Positions 27,520 to 37,802 of a stretch of DNA of 49,292 nucleotides are shown here, one piece after another. Numbering within the stretch: position 1 is the stretch's first letter; every line of letters begins with the position of its first letter. The position numbers were made by a program, and so were the translations under genes. Source of the DNA: an uncultured Alphaproteobacteria bacterium (GTDB taxonomy: Bacteria > Pseudomonadota > Alphaproteobacteria > HIMB59 > GCA-002718135); assembly GCA_902569865.1 (NCBI GenBank), contig CACFVT010000005.1, positions 1 through 49,292 of the forward strand, in the 5' to 3' direction. The notes beneath the pieces are model-generated. The model was not told the origin of the DNA. It made no database searches and was given only the letters and a program-made list of their open reading frames with translations.

Positions 27520-28440
27520 TTAACTATAAATATAAAAAATATAACTAATGTATAATAGTAAACTTATAGATCCATAGGTTCTTCCAATTCTTTTTAAAAA
27601 AAACATAAATCCTAAGATCATCAAAGTTACAAATAACATAAATAGTAAATCCTCAGAACCTATTACTGCAGGTATGCTAAAATTTCCAAAAAAAGAAGAA
27701 ACACCTAATACACCCAAGATATTATAAATATTTGATCCCAAAACATTACCTAGAGCAAAATCAACTTTACGTCTAATTGCTGATAAAATTCCAACTACTA
27801 GCTCAGGAAGTGAAGTACCAAATGCAACTAATGATACACCTATTATAGCTTCTGGAATATTTAATTCATTTGCAATATTAATTGCTGATTTAACAAAAAG
27901 ATCTGATCCGTAAATGAGCAATAATATTCCAACTAAAATAAATATTATTGATATTATAAGAGAATAATCTCCTTTTTCCTCAACATCAGAAAAATCAAGT
28001 GAGCCCTGTTTCACTTGAATGTACATTATAAAAAATAATAGACAAACAGATAAAATGCCAAAAAGAAAATTAAAAGGTAAAATAAAAAAACTCATAGTTA
28101 TTAAAACTAAAGCTAAGAAAATGTTTATCCAAGCTTGGTTAATTTGATTTTGGTTAATATTACTAATAGGAATTAAAAAAGATGTTGCGGCCATTACAAG
28201 TATTAAATTAGCAATATTACTTCCAATAACAGCACCAACGGCTAAATCAGCATGATTTTTAACTACAGCATTAATACTACTTGCTAATTCTGGTAAAGAT
28301 GTTCCTCCAGCAATAATAACTACGCCTATAGCAAACAGTGAAACTTTTAATTTTTTGCCAAAACTAATCGAACCTCTAATAATTAACTCAGCACCAAAAA
28401 CAAGCAGGCCTAAACCTATAAACAAAAATATTAAATTCAC
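27520..28440 (-). CDS. Calcium/sodium antiporter (CaCA/YrbG family)
   Basis: Paired alpha-repeats GGTSLPELASSINAV...GSNIANL and FGTSLPELVVGILSA...GSNIYNILG. Confidence 0.94.
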   Translation of the reverse strand: MNLIFLFIGLGLLVFGAELIIRGSISFGKKLKVSLFAIGVVIIAGGTSLPELASSINAVVKNHADLAVGAVIGSNIANLILVMAATSFLIPISNINQNQINQAWINIFLALVLITMSFFILPFNFLFGILSVCLLFFIMYIQVKQGSLDFSDVEEKGDYSLIISIIFILVGILLLIYGSDLFVKSAINIANELNIPEAIIGVSLVAFGTSLPELVVGILSAIRRKVDFALGNVLGSNIYNILGVLGVSSFFGNFSIPAVIGSEDLLFMLFVTLMILGFMFFLKRIGRTYGSISLLLYISYIFYIYS

Positions 28441-28514
28441 ATGTTCTTATTAATTTATTTTATAAAAAAAGATATAAGCAAAGGTTAATCAATGATTATT
28501 GAAAATCAATAAGT

Positions 28515-30290
28515 TTATTGAACGACAGTATCCTCACTATTAATGCCCGCTACTTCAACTGGTGCTTTCATTGCATCTCTCCTAAATGGCTCACCAAGTT
28601 CTTGATTTAGAATGACTTCGATAAAAGTTGTAATACCATTCATTTGATCAACACATGATGCTTTAAGAGCTTCTGTTAACTCAGATTTAGTTGTAACTTT
28701 AACACCTTTGAAGCCGCATGCTTCTGCAATTTTTGCATAACTTAATTTTGGATCAAGTTCTGTTCCAATAAAGTTATTATCGTACCAAAGGGTGGTATTT
28801 CTTTTCTCTGCTCCCCATTGATAATTTCGAAATATAACCATTGTAATATTTGGCCACTCTTCTCGACTACATGAAGTCATCTCACTCATACTAATTCCAA
28901 AAGCACCATCGCCAGAAAAACCTACAACTGGTGTATTAGGACAACCAATTTTTGCACCTAAAACAGATGGAAAACCATAACCGCATGGTCCAAATAAACC
29001 TGGGGCTAAGTATTTTCTTCCTTGTTCAAAAGTAGGATAAGCATTACCAATTGCACAGTTATTTCCAATATCGCTTGAAATTATAGCATCATCCGGCAAA
29101 CCTGCTTGAATAGCTCTCCAAGCCATACGTGGAGACATTCTATCAGGATCTCTCTCCCTTGAATCTTTATTCCATGTTGTGCCTTCATCATCTTCTTCAT
29201 GGTCTAAACTTGTTAGTGTTTGAAGCCATGCTGATTTAGTCTGGTGTATTAATGCTTTTCTATCTTCTCTTCCACTATCTCCTGCAGTTGTAGATAATTG
29301 ACTTAGAATTTGTTGGGCAACGAGCTTAGCATCACCACAAATTCCTACTGATATTTTTTTTGCTAAACCAATTCTATCAGAGTTAATATCAACTTGAATT
29401 ATTTTTGCCTCTTTTGGCCAGTAATCAATTCCATAACCAGGTAGTGTTGAAAAAGGATTTAATCTTGTTCCAAGTGCTAGTACTACATCGGCCTTGGAAA
29501 TAATTTCCATCGCTGCTTTAGATCCGTTGTATCCAAGTGGGCCAATCGCAAGCGGATGTTTTCCTGGAAAACTGTCGTTGTGTTGATATCCACAAGCTAC
29601 AGGAGCATCTAATTTTTCAGCAATTTTTTTACAATCTTCAATAGCATCAGCAAGGACTACACCTGCTCCAGATAATATTACTGGAAATTTTGCATTTGAT
29701 AAAAGTTTTGAAGCCTCAGTAATTGCTGCAGCTCCTCCAGATGGTCTTTCAAATTCAATAATAGAGGGTAATTCAATATCAACAACTTGGGTCCAGAAAT
29801 CTCGTGGAACATTTATTTGCGCCGGGGCTGATCCTCTTTTAGCTTTTAATATTACTCTATTTAACACTTCTGCCATTCTAGAAGCATCACGAACTTCTTC
29901 TTGATAACACACCATATCTTTAAATAAATTCATTTGTTCTACTTCTTGAAAGCCACCTTGGCCCATTGTTTTATTTGCCGCTTGAGGAGTAACTAAAAGC
30001 ATCGGTGTGTGGTTCCAATAAGCTGTTTTTATTGGTGTTACTAATCCAGTGATACCAGGCCCATTTTGCGCGATACACATAGCAATTTTACCAGTTGATC
30101 TTGTATAGCCATCTGCGATTAAACCGCCATTTGACTCATGTGCTACATCCCAAAAAGTAATACCAGCTTTTGGAAAAAGATCTGAAATTGGCATAAAAGC
30201 TGATCCAATTATTCCAAAAGAATGTTGTATTCCGTGCATTTGTAAAACTTTTACAAAAGCTTCCTCAGTAGTCATTTTAGCCATCTTCAC
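28515..30290 (-). CDS. xsc: Sulfoacetaldehyde acetyltransferase
   Basis: ThDP-enzyme with near-characteristic Xsc start MTTEEAFVKVLQMHGIQHSFGIIGSAFMPISDLFPKAGITFWDVAHE, TPQAANKTMGQGGFQEVEQM, SAPAQINVPRDFWTQVVDIELP. Confidence 0.95.
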   Translation of the reverse strand: MKMAKMTTEEAFVKVLQMHGIQHSFGIIGSAFMPISDLFPKAGITFWDVAHESNGGLIADGYTRSTGKIAMCIAQNGPGITGLVTPIKTAYWNHTPMLLVTPQAANKTMGQGGFQEVEQMNLFKDMVCYQEEVRDASRMAEVLNRVILKAKRGSAPAQINVPRDFWTQVVDIELPSIIEFERPSGGAAAITEASKLLSNAKFPVILSGAGVVLADAIEDCKKIAEKLDAPVACGYQHNDSFPGKHPLAIGPLGYNGSKAAMEIISKADVVLALGTRLNPFSTLPGYGIDYWPKEAKIIQVDINSDRIGLAKKISVGICGDAKLVAQQILSQLSTTAGDSGREDRKALIHQTKSAWLQTLTSLDHEEDDEGTTWNKDSRERDPDRMSPRMAWRAIQAGLPDDAIISSDIGNNCAIGNAYPTFEQGRKYLAPGLFGPCGYGFPSVLGAKIGCPNTPVVGFSGDGAFGISMSEMTSCSREEWPNITMVIFRNYQWGAEKRNTTLWYDNNFIGTELDPKLSYAKIAEACGFKGVKVTTKSELTEALKASCVDQMNGITTFIEVILNQELGEPFRRDAMKAPVEVAGINSEDTVVQ

Positions 30291-30393
30291 ATCTCCAATT
30301 AGTGTATTATCTTTTTTATTTAGACTTATTTATTAATATTCTATTTTTTGAGTATAATAATTTAAGTTCATAATCTAGAAAATTAATAACATA

Positions 30394-32283
30394 ATGAAAA
30401 AAAAAGAGCAAAAAACTAATTATAACCCTGAAAATATTCAGCCAAATCTGAAAGGGCAAGAGATAATAAAGTTTATAACCAAAACTCTTCCTAATCAACC
30501 AGGGGTTTACCAAATGGAGGACGAGGATGGAAAAATATTATATATTGGAAAAGCAAAGAACCTTGCAAAAAGAGTTATAAATTACACAAGTCTAAATAAC
30601 CTGACACGTCGACTGCAAAGAATGGTCAGTCTTACAAAACAAATGAATTTTGTTGTTACTAATACTGAGATTGAAGCATTACTCCTTGAGTGTAATTTAA
30701 TTAAAAGACATAAACCACGGTTTAATATTATTTTAAGAGATGATAAGTCGTTCCCTTATATTCTTATAAATAAAGAACATCAATTCCCCAGACTACAAAA
30801 ATACCGGGGTAGAAAAAACATAAAAGGAGATTACTATGGTCCTTTTGTCTCTCCCTCTGTCGCAGATTATACATTAATTGCTCTTCAAAAAGCATTTTTA
30901 TTAAGAAGTTGCTCGGAGGGAACATTTAAAAACAGATCAAGACCTTGTTTATTATATGATATCAAGCGATGCAGTGGACCTTGCGTAAATTATATAAATG
31001 AAGCTAAATATAAAGAGAGTATCGATGATGCAAAAAAATTTTTAAAAGGTAATACAAAAATAATAGAAAAAAAACTTAATAAAAAAATGAAAATTGCAAG
31101 CAAAAATCAAATGTTTGAAGAGGCGGCAAGATTAAGAGATAGAATTAAATCGGTAAGTCAGATTCAAAAGTATCAGTCTGTATATATTAAAGACATGCGC
31201 AACATTGATATTTTTGCAATTAAACTTATTAATAATAAAAGTTGTATACATGGAAAATTTTATAGAAACGGAAGTAATTATGGAAATAAATCATTTTTCC
31301 CTTCACATGAAGATACAAGTGAGGATAGTGAAATACTTGAGTCTTTTTTATATCAATTTTATGCTGATAAAGAAATTCCTCCAAAGATATTAGTAAATAT
31401 TAATGAAGATTTTTTTAGAGATGTTGAAAGAACACTAAATAAAAAAAATAAATTAAAAACTAAAATACTTAAACCTAAGTCTGGAGAAAAACTTCAACAT
31501 ATTTTGCTTGCTGAAAAAAATGCTCTTGAGAGTATTAAGCTTAAAAAAATAAGTTTAGAAAATCATCATTTAGCGCTTCACTCATTAGCTCGTCTATTAA
31601 AAAGAAAAAATGAAATAACTAGAGTAGAATCATATGATAACAGTCATACTTTTGGCAAAAATTCTGTTGGTGTAATGATTGTTGCTGACAAAGAAGGGTT
31701 AAGCCCAAAACATTATAGAAAATTTAATATTCGATATGATTTGAAAGATAACAATATATCAAAGGTTGATGATTATTACATGATGGAAGAAGTACTAACT
31801 AGAAGATTAAGTAAAATTAATCCAAATGATAAGTTTCAAGTACCTGATGTAATAATTATTGATGGAGGAAGGGGTCAATTCAACAGTGTATCAAAAATTT
31901 TAAAAAAATTTAAATTAGAAAAAATAGATTTATTAAGTATTTCTAAGGGGCCTGAGAGAAACGTAGGAAGAGAAATTATCCATCTTGAAAAGAAAAATTT
32001 AAATTTAAAACCTAATGATAATCTGCTTAGTTTCATTCAAAGATTAAGAGATGAGGCTCATAGATTTGCAATTACAGCTCATAGATCTAGAAGGACAAAG
32101 GCTTCAATAAAATCAGTATTTGATGAAATTAAAGGAATTGGTCCAAAAAGAAAGAAAGATTTAATGATCCATTTTGGTACAGTGCAAAAGATGAAATCAG
32201 CTTCTATGGACGAACTAAAAAAAATTAAAACAATTCCTTTGAAAAAACTGGAGGAAATATATGAATTTTTTAATGGCTTATAA
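30394..32283 (+). CDS. uvrC: Excinuclease ABC subunit C
   Basis: GIY-YIG domain PGVYQMEDEDGKILYIGKAKNLAKRV; VESYDNSHTFGKNSVGVMIV; C-terminal HhH. Confidence 0.97.
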   Translation: MKKKEQKTNYNPENIQPNLKGQEIIKFITKTLPNQPGVYQMEDEDGKILYIGKAKNLAKRVINYTSLNNLTRRLQRMVSLTKQMNFVVTNTEIEALLLECNLIKRHKPRFNIILRDDKSFPYILINKEHQFPRLQKYRGRKNIKGDYYGPFVSPSVADYTLIALQKAFLLRSCSEGTFKNRSRPCLLYDIKRCSGPCVNYINEAKYKESIDDAKKFLKGNTKIIEKKLNKKMKIASKNQMFEEAARLRDRIKSVSQIQKYQSVYIKDMRNIDIFAIKLINNKSCIHGKFYRNGSNYGNKSFFPSHEDTSEDSEILESFLYQFYADKEIPPKILVNINEDFFRDVERTLNKKNKLKTKILKPKSGEKLQHILLAEKNALESIKLKKISLENHHLALHSLARLLKRKNEITRVESYDNSHTFGKNSVGVMIVADKEGLSPKHYRKFNIRYDLKDNNISKVDDYYMMEEVLTRRLSKINPNDKFQVPDVIIIDGGRGQFNSVSKILKKFKLEKIDLLSISKGPERNVGREIIHLEKKNLNLKPNDNLLSFIQRLRDEAHRFAITAHRSRRTKASIKSVFDEIKGIGPKRKKDLMIHFGTVQKMKSASMDELKKIKTIPLKKLEEIYEFFNGL

Positions 32284-32309
32284 GTTAAACTTAATCTAAA
32301 AAAATATTT

Positions 32310-32858
32310 ATGAAATTAAATATTTCAAATATACTTACATTAGCTAGGATAATTGTAATACCTATAATAGTTATATGTATATATCTTAAAGGTCCTTTTT
32401 ATGGATGGGTAGCTTTTATACTTTTCTGTTTAGCAAGTATCACAGATTATTTTGATGGATATATTGCACGTATAAGGAATGAAATAACAAACTTTGGAAC
32501 TTTTCTTGATCCAATCGCAGACAAGTTGTTGGTAGCGGCAGTAATATTAATTTTAACATCAAAAGAAATTATTGCTGATTGGGAGACTATACCAGCTTTA
32601 ATAATATTACTAAGAGAAATAGCTGTATCTGGCTTGAGAGAATATCTTGCAAAAATAAAAGTCAGTGTGCCAGTTTCAAGAATAGCAAAAGCCAAAACAT
32701 CTATTCAGTTAATTGCTTTGGCTTTTCTAATATTAAGTGAGAGCGGAATTACAATAGTTCCAATAATTTATATTGGCAAAATAGCACTATGGACTGCGGG
32801 ATTATTAACTTTATATACTGGTTATGATTATCTTAAATCTGGACTTAGGCATTTCTGA
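32310..32858 (+). CDS. pgsA: CDP-diacylglycerol--glycerol-3-phosphate 3-phosphatidyltransferase
   Basis: CDP-alcohol phosphatidyltransferase motif ASITDYFDGYIARIRNEITNFGTFLDPIADK. Confidence 0.95.
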   Translation: MKLNISNILTLARIIVIPIIVICIYLKGPFYGWVAFILFCLASITDYFDGYIARIRNEITNFGTFLDPIADKLLVAAVILILTSKEIIADWETIPALIILLREIAVSGLREYLAKIKVSVPVSRIAKAKTSIQLIALAFLILSESGITIVPIIYIGKIALWTAGLLTLYTGYDYLKSGLRHF

Positions 32859-33104
32859 ATGAAAATAAAATATTTTGCATGGATTAAAGATATAACTAAA
32901 CATGAAAGTGAAGAGATAATTTTAGAAAAAATAAAAAATTTAGATGATTTAAAAACGTTTATAATAAAGAAATATCCTGACTTAAAAAAACACTTAGATA
33001 AAGAAATATTGAGATTTGCAGTTAATCAAGAGTATATTATTAAAAACATAGACTTAAATGTCAATGATGAGATTGCTATTTTTCCACCTGTAAGTGGTGG
33101 TTAA
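32859..33104 (+). CDS. moaD: Molybdopterin synthase small subunit
   Basis: Ubiquitin-like, C-terminal VNDEIAIFPPVSGG; directly before moaE. Confidence 0.92.
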   Translation: MKIKYFAWIKDITKHESEEIILEKIKNLDDLKTFIIKKYPDLKKHLDKEILRFAVNQEYIIKNIDLNVNDEIAIFPPVSGG

Positions 33105-33520
33105 TGATTAAAATTCAAAAAGAAGATTTTAACTCTGAAGAAGAAATAAATAAAATTAAAGATTTACATGAAAATGTAGGAGCCGTATCTTCATTTACAG
33201 GATATGTAAAAAATAAGAATAATAAAAAAAAAGTTAAATCAATAAATTTAGAAGTATATGAAGAAATGGCATATAACCAATTTAAAAAAATTATTAGTGA
33301 AGCTAAGTTAAAATGGCAATTAACTGATTGTTTGATTATTCATCGATATGGTAAGTTAGATGTTAATAGTAAGATTGTTCTTGTTAGTTCCTTCTCTGAG
33401 CATAGAAAAGATAGTTTTGAATCATGCAACTTTTTAATGGATTATCTTAAAAAAGATGCGCCTTTTTGGAAGAACGAATTTTATGATAAAAAAAATGAAT
33501 GGTTGATTAATTATAGCTAG
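33104..33520 (+). CDS. moaE: Molybdopterin synthase large subunit
   Basis: GAVSSFTGYVKN, IIHRYGKLDVNSKIVLVSS, LKKDAPFWKNE. Confidence 0.92.
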   Translation: MIKIQKEDFNSEEEINKIKDLHENVGAVSSFTGYVKNKNNKKKVKSINLEVYEEMAYNQFKKIISEAKLKWQLTDCLIIHRYGKLDVNSKIVLVSSFSEHRKDSFESCNFLMDYLKKDAPFWKNEFYDKKNEWLINYS

Positions 33521-34397
33521 AACTTTTTACCATTTCACTAAAATCACCCATAAATTTAAAAGTAGTTGAATTATCACCTGTAGTAAAATTAACTTCATCT
33601 ATTGATCTAATTGGTGTAATTTCTGCAGCTGTTCCAGTTAAAAAAGCTTCATCATAATTACTAATTTCTTCTGGGAGTATATGTTTTTCAATTATTTTGA
33701 AACCCTGTTCAGTAGTCATCTTTATAACTGCTTGACGTGTAATACCATTTAAAAAACAATCTGGTATTGGTGTATGAATATCTTTATTTTTAATGAAGAA
33801 GATATTAGCCCCAGTTCCTTCGGCTACATAACCCCTATAATCTAACATCAAAGCATCATGATAACCATTCTTTTCTGCAAATTCTTTGGACATTGTGCAT
33901 ATGATATATGGGCCCGAAGCTTTGGCTTCATAAGGAGCAGTGTCTGGTGCTGGTCTTTTCCATGGTGAAGTTATTAATCTTAATCCTGCTTTTCTATCTT
34001 CAATTTTAAAATATGAGGCCCAGTCATCCCAAACAGCAATTGCTACATTTATATTTGATTGTGTTGTTGATATACCCATTTGATCTCCACCTCTCCAAGC
34101 TAATGGTCTTACATAGCAATCTTTGTAGTGCATTTTATTAATTAGTTGTTTTTTTGCTTCATTAATTTCATCTTTAGTAAACGGTATATTAATACCAATT
34201 ATTTTTGCTGAGTTAAAAAATCTGTTTGTGTGTTCTTCTGATTTAAAAATTTTTCCGTTATATGCTCTTTCTCCTTCAAAAACCGCACTAGCATAATGTA
34301 ATCCTTGAGAAATTATATGAGATGTAGCATTAGCCCATGGAATGAATTGACCATTCATCCAAATCCAACCCTCTCTTTTTTCAAAAGATTTGCTCAT
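33507..34397 (-). CDS. ilvE: Branched-chain amino acid aminotransferase
   Basis: GLHYASAVFEGERAY, VRPLAWRG, EAKASGPYIICTMSKEFAEKNGYHDALMLDYRGYVAEGTGANIFF. Confidence 0.94.
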   Translation of the reverse strand: MSKSFEKREGWIWMNGQFIPWANATSHIISQGLHYASAVFEGERAYNGKIFKSEEHTNRFFNSAKIIGINIPFTKDEINEAKKQLINKMHYKDCYVRPLAWRGGDQMGISTTQSNINVAIAVWDDWASYFKIEDRKAGLRLITSPWKRPAPDTAPYEAKASGPYIICTMSKEFAEKNGYHDALMLDYRGYVAEGTGANIFFIKNKDIHTPIPDCFLNGITRQAVIKMTTEQGFKIIEKHILPEEISNYDEAFLTGTAAEITPIRSIDEVNFTTGDNSTTFKFMGDFSEMVKSSSYN

Positions 34398-34426
34398 AAA
34401 TTCCTTCTATAATTTTTTTAATGACA

Positions 34427-34458
34427 ATTGACTATCAGTGATGCATAATTAAGTCAAT
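34427..34458. promoter_or_regulatory. Inverted repeat abutting the marR/petP-like start codon
   Basis: ATTGACT (34427-34433) ... AGTCAAT (34452-34458), perfect 7-bp arms with an 18-nt spacer. Confidence 0.4.
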
Positions 34459-34944
34459 ATGACTGACCTAAATAGTTTGCTATCGCCATTTTTTTTGAAT
34501 GATAAAGAGATTCGAAAAGTTATCGAACTTCTTTTTTTTTCATATAGAGATTTTACTTCTGGTCCTGATAAAATTTTAGAAAAATTAAACTTTGGGAGAG
34601 CTCATCATAGAATAATATACTTCGTTGGGAAAAAAAATAATATAACCATTAAAGATTTATTATTGGTATTACAAATAACTAAACAGAGTCTTTCAAGGGT
34701 TCTTAATCAATTGGTAAATGAAAAATTTATTATAGTTTCAACTGGCATAGACAAAAGAACAAAAAAATTGTCTCTTACTGAAAAGGGGAAAAAGCTTGAA
34801 AATCAATTATCGACAATACAAATAGATAAAATTAAAAGAGTTATAAATAAATATAGTGAAGAAAATATAAATGGATTTAAAGAAATATTATATGACATGA
34901 TAGAAACAGACAATAAAAAAATATTTCAACAAATAAATGATTAG
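34459..34944 (+). CDS. petP: MarR-family regulator (PetP-like)
   Basis: Winged-helix LLLVLQITKQSLSRVLNQLVNEKFIIVSTGIDKRTKKLSLTEKGK; directly upstream of an OmpR-type regulator, as in rhodobacterial petP-petR. Confidence 0.75.
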   Translation: MTDLNSLLSPFFLNDKEIRKVIELLFFSYRDFTSGPDKILEKLNFGRAHHRIIYFVGKKNNITIKDLLLVLQITKQSLSRVLNQLVNEKFIIVSTGIDKRTKKLSLTEKGKKLENQLSTIQIDKIKRVINKYSEENINGFKEILYDMIETDNKKIFQQIND

Positions 34945-34946
34945 AG

Positions 34947-35627
34947 ATGAGCAGAACTATTCTTTTAGTTGATGATGATCGTAGATTGAGAGATTTATTA
35001 AAAGATTATTTAAATGGAAAAAACCTACAAGTATTTACTTGTCAAGATTTCATAGAAGCTAAAGAGGTATTAAAGTTTTTTATTTTTGATCTGGTAATTT
35101 TAGATAGAATGATGCCAAGTGGTGATGGTGTTGATTTGATTTCATTGATAAAAAATAAATCAAATATACCTATTATAATTTTAACAGCTATGGGAGAAGA
35201 TGTTAATAAAATTCATGGCTTAAAAACAGGATCTGATGATTATGTTACAAAACCTTTTGAGCCTGAAGAGCTATATCTTCGTATTAAAAAGTTATTAAAA
35301 TTGTATGAAAATATTAATCAATCTGAATTACGCATTGAATTTGGAGATTATATTTTTAATACAAAGACTCAAGATCTTAAAATAAATAATAATGAAATTT
35401 ATTTAACCGAAGGAGAGCATAACCTTCTTCTAAAATTGATAAATAAAAGAAATCACCTTGTTTCAAGAGAAGAATTAGCTGATGAAGAATTTGATGAAAG
35501 TGAACTCAGAAAAGTAGATGTTGGGATAACGAGATTGCGTCAAAAAATAGAGAAAATTGCAAAAAAACCTCAATTTATTAAAACTATAAGAGGTAAAGGC
35601 TATATGTTAGTTTGCAGAGAAATATGA
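34947..35627 (+). CDS. petR: OmpR-family response regulator (PetR-like)
   Basis: Receiver VDDDRRLRDLL...VILDRMMPSGDGVDL and C-terminal winged helix KTIRGKGYML. Confidence 0.85.
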   Translation: MSRTILLVDDDRRLRDLLKDYLNGKNLQVFTCQDFIEAKEVLKFFIFDLVILDRMMPSGDGVDLISLIKNKSNIPIIILTAMGEDVNKIHGLKTGSDDYVTKPFEPEELYLRIKKLLKLYENINQSELRIEFGDYIFNTKTQDLKINNNEIYLTEGEHNLLLKLINKRNHLVSREELADEEFDESELRKVDVGITRLRQKIEKIAKKPQFIKTIRGKGYMLVCREI

Positions 35628-36922
35628 TTTTTAAAAAAATTATTCCGCTATCCCTATTGGGAAGATCAATAATAATTATATTTGTTCCTATAATAGTATT
35701 AGTAATAATTACTTCTATAATTTTTTACCAAACTTCTTGGAATATTATTTCAAAAAGACTAACGGAATCAGTTGTTGCAGACATAAGTGTACTTGTAAAA
35801 CTAATTGATAAAAATCTAGAGTTTGAGACAATACAAATTGCTAAAGAGGATTTTAAAATGACAATTAAAATTGTAGAAAGTGCAAATATAAATAAAACTT
35901 CTTATAAAAAGCAACGAGGTATTTTGTCAAATAGATTAAAACAGTCACTTGTAAATTTAGACATTCCTTTTGCATATGATTTAAGTAATATTGATGATGG
36001 TGTAAAAATAATTTTGCAATTAAAAAAAAATAAATATTTATTAATAAATGTAGATAAAGATAGACTTTATAGTGAAACTGCTTTCGTTTTTTTATTATGG
36101 ATGATATTTGCCTCAATCCTTCTTTTGTTTTTTTCTTACTTTTTTATGAATAAACAAATAAGACCTTTAAAGAGATTGGCAATAATTGCAGAAACATTTG
36201 GTAGAGGATTAGATGCGCCTGAGTTAAAATCTTCAGGAGCATTAGAGATTAGACAAACAACTAATGCATTTAATCAAATGAGAACTAGAATTAAAAGATT
36301 CTTAAAACAACGAACAGACATGCTTGCTGGTGTTAGTCATGATCTTCGTACACCTCTAACAAGAATGAAGCTGCAATTATCACTTTTAAAAGATCAAAAA
36401 GCTAAAAAAGAATTGGAGTTAGATATAAATGAAATGACTGCCATGCTTGATAGTTATGTAAGTTTTGTTAGATCAGAAACCCCTGAACCGATTGAGAATA
36501 TTAATTTAAATAAATTAATTAAAGATATAATAAAAAACATAGATTTTGAGAAACATAGCATTAGGTTCATAGAAAAAAATATAATCAAAACTTCTGGCAG
36601 ACCTTTACAATTAAAGCGTGCTATACAAAATATAATTGATAATTCTATAAGATATTCAAATAAATTAAATATTGAAATATTTTTAAATGATGATGGTTGT
36701 GTAATAGTAATTGAGGATAATGGCCCAGGAATACCTATTAAGAATTATGAAGATGTATTTAAGCCTTTTTTTTCATTAGATCCATCTCGGAATAAACTAA
36801 AGGGAGAAAGTGGATTAGGCTTATCTATTACAAGAGATATTATAAGGGCGCATGGAGGTGAAATAAAATTATCAAAATCAAGTTATGGTGGCTTAAAATC
36901 TATTATTCAACTTCCAATTTAA
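35612..36922 (+). CDS. Sensor histidine kinase (EnvZ-like)
   Basis: H-box GVSHDLRTPLTRMK, N-box QNIIDNSIRYS, G-box GESGLGLSITRDI; two TM segments and HAMP. Confidence 0.94.
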   Translation: MQRNMIFKKIIPLSLLGRSIIIIFVPIIVLVIITSIIFYQTSWNIISKRLTESVVADISVLVKLIDKNLEFETIQIAKEDFKMTIKIVESANINKTSYKKQRGILSNRLKQSLVNLDIPFAYDLSNIDDGVKIILQLKKNKYLLINVDKDRLYSETAFVFLLWMIFASILLLFFSYFFMNKQIRPLKRLAIIAETFGRGLDAPELKSSGALEIRQTTNAFNQMRTRIKRFLKQRTDMLAGVSHDLRTPLTRMKLQLSLLKDQKAKKELELDINEMTAMLDSYVSFVRSETPEPIENINLNKLIKDIIKNIDFEKHSIRFIEKNIIKTSGRPLQLKRAIQNIIDNSIRYSNKLNIEIFLNDDGCVIVIEDNGPGIPIKNYEDVFKPFFSLDPSRNKLKGESGLGLSITRDIIRAHGGEIKLSKSSYGGLKSIIQLPI

Positions 36923-37260
36923 AAGAGTTTGCCTCCGTTAGGTATAATTTTATTTGGCTCAATAAGTATAGGTTCTTTAGAATGATCTGGAAATCCAAGA
37001 ACCAAGACTTCAGAAGTTAAATTTCCAATTTGTTTTGTTTCAAAATTAACCACAGCTGCGATTTGCTTATTTATTAAATCTTCTGGTTTATAATTTTTAA
37101 TAAGCTGAGCAGAACTTTTTTTAATTCCAATTTCTTCGCCAAAATCAATTTTTAATACAATTGAAGGGTTATTAAGTTTTAAATTTTCTTCAGCTGAAAT
37201 AATAGTTCCGACCCTAATATCTACTAACTCAAATGCTTTATATGAAATAATATTAGTCAA
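36919..37260 (-). CDS. csaA: CsaA-like tRNA-binding protein
   Basis: EMAP-type fold: FELVDIRVGTIISAEENLKLNNPSIVLKIDFGEEIGIKKSSAQLIKNY..VVNFETKQIGNLTSEVLVLGF. Confidence 0.9.
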   Translation of the reverse strand: MTNIISYKAFELVDIRVGTIISAEENLKLNNPSIVLKIDFGEEIGIKKSSAQLIKNYKPEDLINKQIAAVVNFETKQIGNLTSEVLVLGFPDHSKEPILIEPNKIIPNGGKLF

Positions 37261-37802
37261 TTTAAATACTTACCAAATTTCTCAGCTTGATCTAAATTTT
37301 TATCAAGAGCATTCATTGTTTTTTCTAAAGATAAAGTATTATCTCCAACCCATGCATAAAATGTTAACAAATATACTATAAATAGTCCCTTTAATCTTAG
37401 CGACCCTTTTAAGCCATTAACATTGAAGTTTGCTAATTCTGCTGTAACTATCATGCTTTCAAGAAAAGATGGGAATAGGTTTAAAAAATTATTAGGAGAT
37501 TTTTTTAATGCTTCATAAATTTTTATAAAAGAAATTCTATTTTGTTGAAGAATATCAAATCTCATCATTAAAACCTCAAATAACATATCTTTAGTAGTAG
37601 AGTTTTCTAAATATTTTGTTTGTTCTACTAAAATACTGTCTACGTACCTATTTAAGTTTTTTAGTAAATCATTCTTTGTATTTATATATTTTTTTTTTTT
37701 AATATTTTTTACAAGCACATCATCTAAAGATAATTTACTCCAGGATTTATTAGTTAATTTTTTTAGAGTAATTTCAGCAATTTTTTTTTCTACATCTATC
37801 AT
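37257..37802 (-). CDS. COQ9-family protein
   Basis: C-terminal LKGSLRLKGLFIVYLLTFYAWVGDNTLSLEKTMNALDKNLDQAEKF. Confidence 0.8.
   Translation of the reverse strand: MIDVEKKIAEITLKKLTNKSWSKLSLDDVLVKNIKKKKYINTKNDLLKNLNRYVDSILVEQTKYLENSTTKDMLFEVLMMRFDILQQNRISFIKIYEALKKSPNNFLNLFPSFLESMIVTAELANFNVNGLKGSLRLKGLFIVYLLTFYAWVGDNTLSLEKTMNALDKNLDQAEKFGKYLN

Noticed and set aside
28496-28512. TTATTGA-AAA-TCAATAA hairpin just after the xsc stop
   Set aside because: AT-only-like weak stem with no clear U-run; cannot be called a terminator with confidence.
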